From contig JAPFFF010000014.1 in the NCBI GenBank assembly GCA_039105265.1, positions 3,472,001 to 3,536,000 on the forward strand: a DNA stretch of 64,000 nucleotides, read 5' to 3'. The position numbers and the translations under genes were made by a program. Below, piece by piece: positions 1 to 11,000 of this stretch. This stretch comes from Tritrichomonas musculus (Eukaryota > Parabasalia > Tritrichomonadida > Tritrichomonadidae). Within the stretch, counting starts at the first letter, position 1. Each line of letters starts with the position of its first letter. The notes beneath the pieces are model-generated. The model saw only the letters and a list, made by a program, of their open reading frames with translations. It made no database searches and was not told the origin of the DNA.

Positions 1-3000
1 ACAAAGAGCCATAGAAATGTGAGTCTGGAAATGAAGTCCGATACTTCTCTCTGAAATCATTCCCTCTTTGCTCATCTTGCATTCCCATTGGCTTCGAAAG
101 ATCTCGGCCTTCTTGAATCCAAGGCATGACAAAGTATTGGCAGATGTTGGTGAAGCTTCGATCCGCGTAAAAGTTCAAGATTAAAAGATAGGCAAAACTG
201 GAGATTCGGTTGTTGACCCATTGAATTCGGAACTTGACCAAATCTGACTTGTTTTTGACACTGTTTGTGATGTGACTTGAAAATGATAACGAAAAAATGG
301 ATTCAGAATAAGGAAGCATTTTCATTGGACTTAAACTTTGATTCCATTCATTATCGAAATCTTCTTCCTTTGAAAAAATTAAGTATAACGAATAACCTCT
401 TTCAAACCAGATCTCAATTGCTCGACGTTGGAAGCAAAAGATTCTTGGAATTGAAATTGTAATTTCTTCACGATCAAAAATCAAAACTAAATGGCCGAAG
501 AAAAGTGTCGTTTTGCCATAAAAGCCGGAGAAACAAATGTCAAGAAAAACTGATCTCAAAAGTGACATTTTAGGGTCAATTAAGGTGAATTTGTTTTTCT
601 CACCTTCAACTGTCTTTGCATAAGTAACGATCATGAAATGTTCCTTGTTTCTGATCAGGACAGATGAAATTGTGTCAGCACAAGTTATCAATGAAATGTC
701 AACAATCGACTCTATTTGTGACTCATAATGGATGAAGAACTCAACGTATTCGTTGTGATTCATATTAAAACTATAACTTGAAAAGTTGTAATTATAATAT
801 AAAATTCTTGGCACTTTTTCACATAAAGCGCCAAAAATATTCATGTCTAAATCTTTCTTTACTTTTTTATTGTCCTTGCTTTTGTCTTCGCGCGATTCAT
901 TGGCTGACAAAAGCTCTTCCAATGTCGTGTAAAACCTCGGATAGATCTTGAAGTTGTCACAGTTGCACTTGGAATAATAGGGAACATACAAAGTCGGCGG
1001 TGAGAATGGATGAACAGTGGATGCTATTTGATACTGTGTTGGCTGATCTTTTGGAAGATTCGTGAGGATTTCATAATATGTCTCTTCGTTCCTTTGTGCA
1101 TAGAAGTTGTATCGTTTCTCAAATAAGTATCTGACATTGTCTGAAAGATCTTTTTTCTTCTGCTTCAGTTCTGCTAAGTAAATGACATCATAGTGTGACA
1201 AAACTGTCCTGATGCGGAGTTCAATGTACTTCAAGTTGAGCTCTCTGATTAGCGAGCAAGTGGACTTCTTGTAGTCACGCAGGAACTCATGGATGTCCTC
1301 AAATCCATTGATCAGGTTCGGATCATAGCCAAATGTTGAAGAGCTTAGGAAGCTGTAATTCGTGCTGTTCATGTTCATTCTAATACTATCGGTGTCAGTG
1401 GTGTCAGTGGTGCTGGCAATGCCAATCTGTGAATTTTCATTTCCATGAACTTTAGTAATGATAATATTATCTAAAAATTTATTCGAACTAGCCACATTAA
1501 CATTATCATCATCATTATTTATAGTGTTATCATTAACAATATTTTCATTAGTGTTATCATTATTATTGTTATTGTTGTTGCTATCATTAGTATCATTATC
1601 ATTAGTATTGTTGTTATTATTAACATTATTTTCATTATTGTCATTGCTTTCATTATTATTATTATTGTTGTTGTTGTTGTCAGTATTTTCATTGTTTTCT
1701 GTCTGATTTTCTTCTTTGTTGTTTGTGTTTGTGTTGGTGCTTTTGTCTGAGCTACTATTTGATGAATTATTTATGACGATGCTCGCGTTGCTGTAATTGT
1801 CATCGTTGGTGTTGTTTGTTGTGTATGTTTCATCATTTGTAGTTTCATCATTTATGTCAGTTCCATCGTCAGTTTTGTCACTGTTATCCAATGGATTTGA
1901 ACTTTTATTTACAGAAGAATCAACTGTGCTTGCTGGCTCATTTAGATGTAGATCGATGATTCCACTTATGCACTGTGTGTAGTGCAAGTAAGTTGCGCTA
2001 AATCGATTCTTATCAGGTGCCGAAGTATGATCGCTTCCTTCGTTCTGGAGCTTTCTTAATCTTTCTTTAATGAAGTCGATTGAACTTTTTGGAATTTTAT
2101 TGAAATCATCTCTGTTCAGCAAGATCAAGATTCTCATAATCAACTCGAACACGAGAATGTCATTTTCAATTTCCAAAGCTTCTTGAACCTTTGTTTTCTT
2201 AATGACGGTTGTTGGGTAAGAAATTCTTTGCATGTAACTTTTAATGACGATATCGAAGAGCAACAACAAATTATTTTCCCAATAACCAACCAACAAAGCC
2301 TCATTCAAAACAGTCAAAATAGCGTGACTAATTCCAACACGTTCTAAATATCTCATAACGAAATTCTGATGGAAATCCATTGATGTTTTTGTACTTGAGT
2401 CAATTCCGCAAGAGAACAAACATCGTAATAATTCAGTCTTTTTCATATCATCGTCGAACAAACCGATCAGAATAATAATTATTTCAAAAACTTGTTGAAA
2501 TTCAAATGATTCGAAATGATCAAAATAACGTTCATATTCATCATAATTTTTCTTTCTATTTTTATCATCTTTTTGATAAGGAATTTCAATTCCAAAATAA
2601 GAAAATGAAACGGGATCAACTGTTGGAATTTGCTTAGAATTATTAATAATATCACGAATTAAATTCTCATTGATATTCGGTAAATAACCAGATGCACTTA
2701 ATGCTTTTCTTTCAGATTCAAAAGTTTCAAAAATAATCGGTAATGGTGTCAATTGAGTAGCAAAACAATTCATTCGAATCATTCCAACCAATTCTTTCAA
2801 ATAAACGTTCACATCAGAAATTTTATTATTAGCAAACAAAGTCTTAACAAGTTCAGTCACAGAATAAAATAATTTAGAAACCGAATTATTTTTATCTTTT
2901 TCATATTCTTGAATTGAATATTGAGCCAAATGAGGAATCAATGAAAAAATGATCTTTAATATTGGCTCGTTTTTAATTACAAGATCTGGATTAAGCGTTG

Positions 3001-6000
3001 ATAAAACATCAACAGATTGGCCATAAAGAAGTGTTACAATTGAATTCCAAAAAGATTTTTCATTTGAAAAATTCGAATAAAAAGAAGTTTGTGAAATTAA
3101 AATGTCAAAATCAGACTGACTTATATACTCACTATTAACTGAAGTTGTATGACTCAATGAGTATAAATCCAGATATAAAAGTGCTGTTTTATTTGATAAA
3201 TAAACAATATATTTTAATGGAATCATCTTAATTAACAATGATGAATTCTTCTCAAAGAAAAAGTCACAAAATTCTGGATACTCCAAAAATCGATAAATAA
3301 GATCGCCAGAGAAAGAGAAAAGAGTTGATATTTTGTTAATCATATCGAAGTATTTTTTATCATTCGAATATTCACATAAATCTAAGAAAAAGCTCAAATA
3401 ATTATTCAAAAGTGAATGTTGATTTTTATCGTTATTTTTGGGTGTCAATGAACAAGTTGGAGAAACATCAAGCATGAACAAATTATAGATGAAATTAAAA
3501 GCAGGTGTAAAATCTACACTTCGCCATAAATCATAATCAATTAATGAATTCAATGCTTCATATAAATTGAAATCAGTAAATTCAGATAAAATGTCATTCA
3601 ATAATTTTTGTGACAAAAAGTTGTGCTTAATAATGAATAACTGACGAATCTTATTCAAATTAGAAGCACTTAATGAAGCATTATGATATTTCTTACGTTT
3701 AATAACCGCAAATCTAATAAGTGACATCACAATATGACTGAATTGTTCTTCATCATTTGTTTGCAATGCACTTTTTAAAAGACGATTTTCAATGTTCAAA
3801 ATTGACTTGTAATAATAAATGCCACGATAATTGGCTGTAACAATTCCATCTCCCATTTGAATGATTTTATTAGAACGATTAATATGAATATAAAATGTTG
3901 AGATGGGATTCAATAAAGGTGAACCAACAACTAACAATGAATTAATCATCATTATGTTGCTATCTAAAGATAGCTTTTTATTAATGTTGACTTCAAAGTT
4001 TGATGGATAAAAACTGACACCGTCATAAATTACATTGAAATGTAAAGCATTCACTTTCGATATCTTTAAAATGTGCCATTTGTCAAGATCACAATCAAGG
4101 AATGAATCTGTCGATTTAATGAAATTGTTAGATGAACTATAAATGATTTGATTGTTAGATGAAACAAAAATTGAAAACTCAGAAAAAGTGCATAATAAAA
4201 GATGTTTAACATCTCGATAATCAGCATTCTTCGTTTTGAATGAAGGATCAACTTTAAATTCAATTATTGCAGGTAAATCAAATGAAATAAATGAATTATT
4301 TTGACCTTTTTTAAATTGAAATACACTTTTGTGTAATGAATGATCATCTTTTGTTAAATTGTCTAAAACATCAATCCTTGTTGTAATGATTTCATTCACG
4401 CATTTTGGTGTCAAAAATTGTTTTCCTAACAATGAAAAAAGTGGATCATCAATATGAATGAATTCGTTAGAAATTAAATATTGTGCTGCCACTGATTGAT
4501 CAAATAAAGAATTGAATTCAATGTCTTTAAGATAAGGAATTAAACCTGGAATTCTTATCATTTTTTTCTCTTTGTATGCCAAAAATCTGACATTTTCTTC
4601 ATTCAAGTCAGTTTTGTCATTCAAATTCAATGGAAGGTCATAAATCAAACTTTTTATTTGTTCTTGAGATAATTTTTTAGGAATGTCAGTGGCAAGAAGA
4701 AGCTTGTCAATTATTGGATGTGGCCCATCTGATGACAATGCTTGAAGAACTTCGTATTGTTCATTGTTAATAATGAATTCGACAAACAATTTGTTCTTGA
4801 GAAGTTCCCGTGTTAAAGAAGCCATGTTTTCGCGTAGAATGAAAGGAAACTTCGACTTAAAGAAGCCGATATTCTTAAGAATTTCAGCATTTTCAACAAG
4901 TTGCTGAAGAAATGAAATAGGCGGAAATGATTGGCAAATCACATCCAAACAAGGAATGATTTTTGGCGTTTGTGCATAACAAATGGAAGTGAAATAATCA
5001 CAAACTGGATCAAAAGCATCAAGTTTAGAAAGAAGACAAATGATTAAATCATTAAAACCATCTTTCTTTTCAAAATCGTCATGTAATTCTTTATCAAAGT
5101 TGTCTTTAATGGCTTCTTTTTTGGTCTGAAAAAGTGTTGCATTCAAATATTTTATCGCTTTTTCTTGATTTACTTTTGTTTTACAAAATACAGCTAAACA
5201 GGCACAATCTGCATGACTTAGTCTTGGTGGAAACAAAAGATCAACAATGTCATCAGATATTAAGGATAAGAACAAATATTGACCTTCACGATCAAGAAAA
5301 CTTAAAGAGCCTAAAAACATCACAATTTGAAAATGTATTTTTGAACGATTTTGATTAACTACAGCTAATAATGACTTGACCATGTTGAGAGAATTTGATG
5401 AGGATAATTCATTAAAGGCATTGAGGCTTAGATCTGAGTCATGCGTCTTTACATATAATAAATCATTAAAACATAAACCATCATCGCATCGTACAATTGC
5501 ATCAATTATATCACTAAAATGATCTTCAAATAATTTAATATAATCATTATGTAAATTATAGCAAAAACATAAAAAACGTAATGCAAATTTATTTGCATCT
5601 TTTAAAGATTGAATCATTAACTGTTGAAATGGATCTGTAAGAATTTTTACTTTCTTTTGGTTAGTTTGACGGACGGTTTCTGTTAAAAAATCAAAAATTA
5701 TTTCCGATATCGATGGTGGACGATTTAATCCAGTTGACCAGAAATGCAATAAGTTATCTTGCTTTATTGTCACCAATTGAAAAGTTTTACTTGCAAGTAA
5801 AGCTTTTAAAAAATTGCTTAAAATTATTTGGTATTTATTTTCAATAGATATTGTTAAATCAAAAATAGAAATAATAAAATTTAAAAAAATCGTATTGCAA
5901 TCATCTTTTAATGGAACGAATAATGACAAAGAATCAAGACATAATACATAATTTTGATTTAGCGAATTATCTTTTAATGATTTGGAAAATAATGAAAGGA

Positions 6001-6211
6001 GATTTTTTAAAAAAATTGTTGATTCTTGTTTCATTTGATATTTTGATATTTCATCCTTTGGAATTTGATAAAAATGATCTAGCCAATAAATGACGCATTG
6101 TTCAATTGATGAATCATTCATTTCTTCATTCTTTACGATGCCGTTTTTAATCATTTCTTTGAATTCATCAACAATTGGATTGGATTTGAAGAATAATTGC
6201 TTCAAATCCAT
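1..6211 (-). CDS. BEACH-domain protein (neurobeachin/LYST type), 3' end beyond window
   Basis: The frame opens with ATG at 6211 and stays open to the left edge, giving about 2070 residues with no stop. Residues about 620-795 resemble a ConA/laminin-G-like domain, as found in neurobeachin-class proteins. Residues about 1490-1580 are an Asn/Asp-rich tract. Residues about 1785-1960 look like the PH-BEACH domain, closing with a basic, aromatic segment (PRIFCFQRRAIEIWFERG). The last ~80 residues begin a BEACH domain: WVNNRISSFAYLLILNFYA, then QYFVMPW and RDLSKPMG, all close to family consensus. The rest of BEACH, and probably WD repeats, lie outside the window. BEACH proteins are large scaffolds in vesicle and lysosome traffic. 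The N-terminal ~600 residues look like an alpha-solenoid. The family call is firm from motifs; subfamily is not. Confidence 0.9.
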   Translation of the reverse strand, partial: MDLKQLFFKSNPIVDEFKEMIKNGIVKNEEMNDSSIEQCVIYWLDHFYQIPKDEISKYQMKQESTIFLKNLLSLFSKSLKDNSLNQNYVLCLDSLSLFVPLKDDCNTIFLNFIISIFDLTISIENKYQIILSNFLKALLASKTFQLVTIKQDNLLHFWSTGLNRPPSISEIIFDFLTETVRQTNQKKVKILTDPFQQLMIQSLKDANKFALRFLCFCYNLHNDYIKLFEDHFSDIIDAIVRCDDGLCFNDLLYVKTHDSDLSLNAFNELSSSNSLNMVKSLLAVVNQNRSKIHFQIVMFLGSLSFLDREGQYLFLSLISDDIVDLLFPPRLSHADCACLAVFCKTKVNQEKAIKYLNATLFQTKKEAIKDNFDKELHDDFEKKDGFNDLIICLLSKLDAFDPVCDYFTSICYAQTPKIIPCLDVICQSFPPISFLQQLVENAEILKNIGFFKSKFPFILRENMASLTRELLKNKLFVEFIINNEQYEVLQALSSDGPHPIIDKLLLATDIPKKLSQEQIKSLIYDLPLNLNDKTDLNEENVRFLAYKEKKMIRIPGLIPYLKDIEFNSLFDQSVAAQYLISNEFIHIDDPLFSLLGKQFLTPKCVNEIITTRIDVLDNLTKDDHSLHKSVFQFKKGQNNSFISFDLPAIIEFKVDPSFKTKNADYRDVKHLLLCTFSEFSIFVSSNNQIIYSSSNNFIKSTDSFLDCDLDKWHILKISKVNALHFNVIYDGVSFYPSNFEVNINKKLSLDSNIMMINSLLVVGSPLLNPISTFYIHINRSNKIIQMGDGIVTANYRGIYYYKSILNIENRLLKSALQTNDEEQFSHIVMSLIRFAVIKRKKYHNASLSASNLNKIRQLFIIKHNFLSQKLLNDILSEFTDFNLYEALNSLIDYDLWRSVDFTPAFNFIYNLFMLDVSPTCSLTPKNNDKNQHSLLNNYLSFFLDLCEYSNDKKYFDMINKISTLFSFSGDLIYRFLEYPEFCDFFFEKNSSLLIKMIPLKYIVYLSNKTALLYLDLYSLSHTTSVNSEYISQSDFDILISQTSFYSNFSNEKSFWNSIVTLLYGQSVDVLSTLNPDLVIKNEPILKIIFSLIPHLAQYSIQEYEKDKNNSVSKLFYSVTELVKTLFANNKISDVNVYLKELVGMIRMNCFATQLTPLPIIFETFESERKALSASGYLPNINENLIRDIINNSKQIPTVDPVSFSYFGIEIPYQKDDKNRKKNYDEYERYFDHFESFEFQQVFEIIIILIGLFDDDMKKTELLRCLFSCGIDSSTKTSMDFHQNFVMRYLERVGISHAILTVLNEALLVGYWENNLLLLFDIVIKSYMQRISYPTTVIKKTKVQEALEIENDILVFELIMRILILLNRDDFNKIPKSSIDFIKERLRKLQNEGSDHTSAPDKNRFSATYLHYTQCISGIIDLHLNEPASTVDSSVNKSSNPLDNSDKTDDGTDINDETTNDETYTTNNTNDDNYSNASIVINNSSNSSSDKSTNTNTNNKEENQTENNENTDNNNNNNNNNESNDNNENNVNNNNNTNDNDTNDSNNNNNNNDNTNENIVNDNTINNDDDNVNVASSNKFLDNIIITKVHGNENSQIGIASTTDTTDTDSIRMNMNSTNYSFLSSSTFGYDPNLINGFEDIHEFLRDYKKSTCSLIRELNLKYIELRIRTVLSHYDVIYLAELKQKKKDLSDNVRYLFEKRYNFYAQRNEETYYEILTNLPKDQPTQYQIASTVHPFSPPTLYVPYYSKCNCDNFKIYPRFYTTLEELLSANESREDKSKDNKKVKKDLDMNIFGALCEKVPRILYYNYNFSSYSFNMNHNEYVEFFIHYESQIESIVDISLITCADTISSVLIRNKEHFMIVTYAKTVEGEKNKFTLIDPKMSLLRSVFLDICFSGFYGKTTLFFGHLVLIFDREEITISIPRIFCFQRRAIEIWFERGYSLYLIFSKEEDFDNEWNQSLSPMKMLPYSESIFSLSFSSHITNSVKNKSDLVKFRIQWVNNRISSFAYLLILNFYADRSFTNICQYFVMPWIQEGRDLSKPMGMQDEQRGNDFREKYRTSFPDSHFYGSL
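1480..1740 (-). repeat. Asn-codon (AAT/AAC) repeat tract inside the BEACH gene
   Basis: On the plus strand this reads as ATT/GTT/ATC triplets. On the coding strand it gives runs of Asn broken by Asp, Thr and Glu. It lies between the solenoid and PH-BEACH parts and is probably a disordered linker prone to slippage. Confidence 0.8.
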
Positions 6212-8055
6212 ATTACACCGATTAGTAAATTTGAATATATATCAAAAATTTGAATAATTTATTGATCGTACAATTCAATATATGATACTTTAAATTCATA
6301 TTATATTGAATATAATAAAAACATTTTTAAAAAAAAAATTAAAAAAGGTTTAAAACATTCGGTCAAGTTTTCAAATAAAAAAATTCTATAACGTTCTTTC
6401 AAAAATGCCATAGCGCTTCATCAGAGTCGTAGCAAGATTGAATTGAAAGCATTTTTTTAAAATATCTTCGTTAAAATATTAGAATTAATTATTATAATTT
6501 ATTTTTAAATATTAATTAATATGTATATGAATATAAATACATTATTTCGATAATATTTATATATTTTTAATAAGATATTTCTATTTTGTTTTTTCAATTC
6601 AAATTATTTACAACACCCTTTGAATTTTGAATAATCATTCAAATATAAAATTAGATTTATCTTTATTTTTCAAGGAAAAACAACAAAATTTATATAAAAT
6701 ATATGTTTTAAATAAATTAATGTATAATAAAAAACAAAAATTTTCTAATTTTGAGTTTTTAAGATCATAAAGAAAATTAGAGAAAATCGACATCAGCGCT
6801 TAAACAACGATATTTAGAATCTGCCTTTGTGAAATGAGGGTATTAATCTCATCAATTTCTTTTAGATTTGTTAAATTGTAGGATTTATTTAATTAATTGT
6901 TTTGCTTACCTCCTTTAGCATTGTAACATTTCTTTCTGTGCCAGTTCTCTTAACATGCGACGTAATCAACATTTGTGGTAGCTGTACTTGTTCGAATATT
7001 TGAGGCAGATGCTTCATCAATTTAATTTAAACATTCTCTTATGGAAATCAGTCGATCATCAGGCTTGAAATTGAATCTATGTAATTACTTTGTTACATTA
7101 ATAGTGAAGAATCCCTTCGAGCTTCCAAATAAAATCAAATGAACTGAGATATTGGATTTTCATTGAAAATTTAAAATACAATACAAGTTTGAAAATTCCT
7201 CAGAAATAAACTCGTAGCAAGATATTGAATAAAATTGAATTTATGGTGAATTAAAGTATATTAAATTGACTAATCGTCAATTCTATTTGACCTTTTGCTA
7301 CGACTCTGATGAAATGCTATGGTTCAAATGAAAGAACGTTAGAATCTTTTGAGATTTCATTTTATGTTTATATTGAAAATTTTCTTATAAAAAACTATTA
7401 AAAATGCATTATACGATTTAACTAAAGTAATAAATATCTATTTATTCGTTTTCAAAGATAATTAATGAAAATTTTTGCCTTGATTTTTTTTTTTAACTAA
7501 AAAAAACTTTGGTAAAGACATTTTAATTAAAAAAAAAACATTTCCTAGTATGAATTAATATTGAATGGAAAAAAAATAAATGTATAATATAAATAGAATT
7601 TTAGATAGAATATGACGAAAGAACTGTTTGACCTTGATTAAATTATTTGAATGATAAATTTGATGATTAAATAAATAATTAAATAAATGAAAGTAGCAGA
7701 TTACTCAGATAGAAAATCATATGTCATTTCGTTAGGCATAAAAACTTTTTTATATCTTCAAAAAAAGGGTTTTATACTATCTAAGTTCTTTTTTCTCTTC
7801 TATTTTCATAGTATTGTATGCAAAAAAAATGTATTTTTTACATGATAAACGAAAGATAAAATATTTGAAAATTGAAAGATACATTTTCAATTTATTGGCT
7901 ATTTATTTTTTCAAAAATTTAACCTTTTGATTGTTTTTTCTATTGCGTATCGTCTCAACTTATAGAAAATAAAAACAATGAACAAAATGAAAAAGTCATT
8001 TTATGTAAAAAATGAATTTTAAAGACATTCAATTGAACTTTTTAAGATTTTTATA
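6212..8055. other. AT-rich intergenic region between divergent genes
   Basis: This spacer separates the start of the BEACH gene (minus) from the start of the 8056 gene (plus), so it should hold both promoters. Apart from the inverted-repeat element at 6383-7345 it is low-complexity AT-rich DNA, with no open frame or RNA gene that I can recognise. Confidence 0.6.
6383..7345. mobile_element. MITE-like element with ~50-bp imperfect terminal inverted repeats
   Basis: The left arm (6383-6435) and right arm (7295-7345) are imperfect inverted copies sharing AACGTTCTTTC, CCATAGC and TTCATCAGAGTCGTAGCAA in the same order. The ~860 bp between them has no coding capacity. This fits a non-autonomous DNA transposon or an old inverted duplication. 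I could not identify a target-site duplication, so the exact ends are uncertain by several bases. Confidence 0.6.
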
Positions 8056-11000
8056 ATGACGAGTATTGAGAAAGATAGTTTTTATCAGTCTATTGTTGAA
8101 GCTCTAAAGCCTACCACATCGAACCAAGATTTAAATAGAACTTTATATAACTTTCAAAACCAAATTAACGCTTTTATTTTCACAAGATACACTTTAAATG
8201 ATGTTCCAGAAATTTTTCGCTCAATTTGGAAACTTCTATTATCAGCAGCTGGCAATTCATCATCTACTACTCGTCTTGCTTCTTATCGAGCCGCTGGCGC
8301 CTTTCTAACGCGAGTTACGCCTTATTATCCAGACAAAATCCATGAATCTTTTTCAGATGTTACATTAATGGCTACAATTGATGTTAAAAGTTCAGCTATT
8401 ATTGCATCTTCGTTTGCATTTATTTCTAAATATATCGCAACTCCATTCATGAAGAAATTTATTAATCAAACGCCAGTTTTTCATCACTTTTCATCGAATG
8501 ATCCAGTTTTTTCTGAACATTTACCTACTATTATTTCAAATTTAGGTCACTTAGGAAATGATTGGTTGAAAAACTTACTTCAATTTTTCTTGGAAAAGAT
8601 AGATGAAAGTACAACAGCTTCAAGATATTTAATCAAAGCTGTGACAGCAATTGTCGGTCACAATCCACGATTTTTTATTCGTCATATAATTGATTGGATG
8701 AAAACAAGTAGCAAAGAGAATTTAAAGAAAAAAGATGATGAAAATGATTTAGAAATAGACAAAAAATATATTTCATTGTTTACATTCTTTATTTCAGGAC
8801 ATCAAAAATCAATAGAAGATGTTGATTTATATTGTTTTGCTAAATCCGCATCGTTGTTATTAAATTCAAATCCTAATTTAACCGATATAGACTCATCTTT
8901 TCAAATGCTTTCGACACCATCAAATAGCTTCAGAGTTGTTGTTAATGATAATAATTCTACAGATGACAATAGCAACAAATCAATTAAAATCACAGTAATT
9001 AAAACAAACTTAAAATTAGAAGATAATTCGACTGTTGTTGACGATGAAAATGAAAAAGTAGAAATTACGATTGAAACCGAAAAACTTATAAGGAGACCAT
9101 CCTTTTACATGATTAATTTACCATTAGAAAGCCTTAAACCATCTCCAGATGATTCCAATCTCGTTCTTGGTGCCAAATTCAAATCGATATCCCAATATTA
9201 CACCGGACAAAGAATTCGCCAAATCGACAACGAAGATCGAACACTAGAAGTATTTGATATATACGAGCCCTATCTCAAAAGAGACTACAACGAAACCCGA
9301 TCATCAGCTCTACAAGGCTTAGCTCTTTGTATAAACAAATTCATTGAAAAAGTTCCCTCAGAAAAACTGAAAACTCCCTTACAGCAAATTTTGCTTGCAG
9401 AAACCATTTCATGGTTCCATTCATTTGATATTCTTCGAATCATCAGGAATATCCAAGATTATCGTCTTTTCATCGACAAACTCGGCGTTGACTTGTTTGT
9501 CTTACTATTGAAGCAACTGATTGGCTTCTGTTTCTGTGATCATGAGTCATTATCGAATGAGTCGACTCTAGTTTTGTCGGACATTGTAACGATGGCAAAT
9601 CTAGACATAATTGTCCAAGCCATTCATGACAAGACGGACTTTTTTGACTCATCATCATTGAAGCATTCTGTATCAACGATGTCGGCCATCATTGAAAAAG
9701 TGAACAAAATTGTATGTGAGAGGAAGAACATTGAATATGATGACACTTTTACACTTGATAATACTGATCTTTATCAAAAGGCCTACAACAGGATACCTTC
9801 AATCGACTTCTATTCAACTCAGCTCATTGAAGCTTCTCCTCTTTATTTTGACAATCTTGTATGTCTCTCTGAAATTCTCCACTTTTTCAGTATCTACAAG
9901 GCGAAAGACATGAACAAATTCAAGACGGTTTTGAACGCAGCAATCTTCATCATATTGAGCACCGTTGAAGTCATATCTGGTCAGACGGTTATCGTTCCAG
10001 ACACACTTATTCAATTCATAAATTCGGCCAAATATTCAAACAAATCAGTCGTTGACCCGAATAATTCACCTTTGATAAGTTCACCTTTATCGGCTTCTGC
10101 GTCGTCCTCTGAGATTCCAAGGACGAGCCTACAAGCATCTTCAACACTGAGTGACGCTGCCAGAGAAAGTCTTGATTCCTTCAAGTTGATTGTTCAACAA
10201 GACATTTTTCACAAGAACATTGACATTATAACAGAATCGTTCTCAAGTAATGATTACAAGTCATTTATAATGCCAATGAAGTCTGCTTTACTTTGTTGCT
10301 TCCTTTACATATCGCCGTATGATGGCTTCTTTTTGGCGAATGTATCACATCAGCTGTTTCCCATCCTTTGTTCCAAGTACTACAACAACAAATGGATTTC
10401 ATTTGAAGAAAATCAGCACAACAAAGTTTTGGCGAATATTCCTAGATTTTTACGTTATATAAATGATTTACATATCCATGCAGAATGGTGTAAAATTTGT
10501 CTGAAAAAAATTGACATTGCCACCACAGATGATAATTATTTAACAATTGTTGACTTTTTAGCTGAAATTGCTCTTAATTATTTCAAAACAACGATAGGAA
10601 CTGATCCTTACTTAGCTGCAATTTTCTGTCAATTTTTGTATGGTATTCATTATGGAAATGCAAGCACAGTTATTCAAAAGTACTTCGATCAAGTGTATAA
10701 AAATACAGGAGACAAGAAATTCTTTATTAAAATAGCTGAGCTTTATCCAGAAAGTGTTGAATTATGGCCAACTAGTTTTGAAGGCATAACGATCAATCCG
10801 AAAGAAACGAATGAAAAGAAAGATGAAGAAAATGATGAAAAAAATAAAATCACTCTTGACGAATTAATTTCTAAATCAAAAGAAATTGAATTAAATGGAA
10901 TCAAAATTGAAAATATTTATAAGATTGAAAATGATCAAATTCAACAACTTTTTGAAGAAATTGTTAAACGTGATAATTTAATTTTATTAAAACAAATCTT

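Noticed and set aside
1458-1982. Leu/Ser/Val-rich open frames on the plus strand
   Set aside because: They are antisense readings of the Asn/Asp-rich part of the BEACH gene; composition is explained by the triplet repeat.
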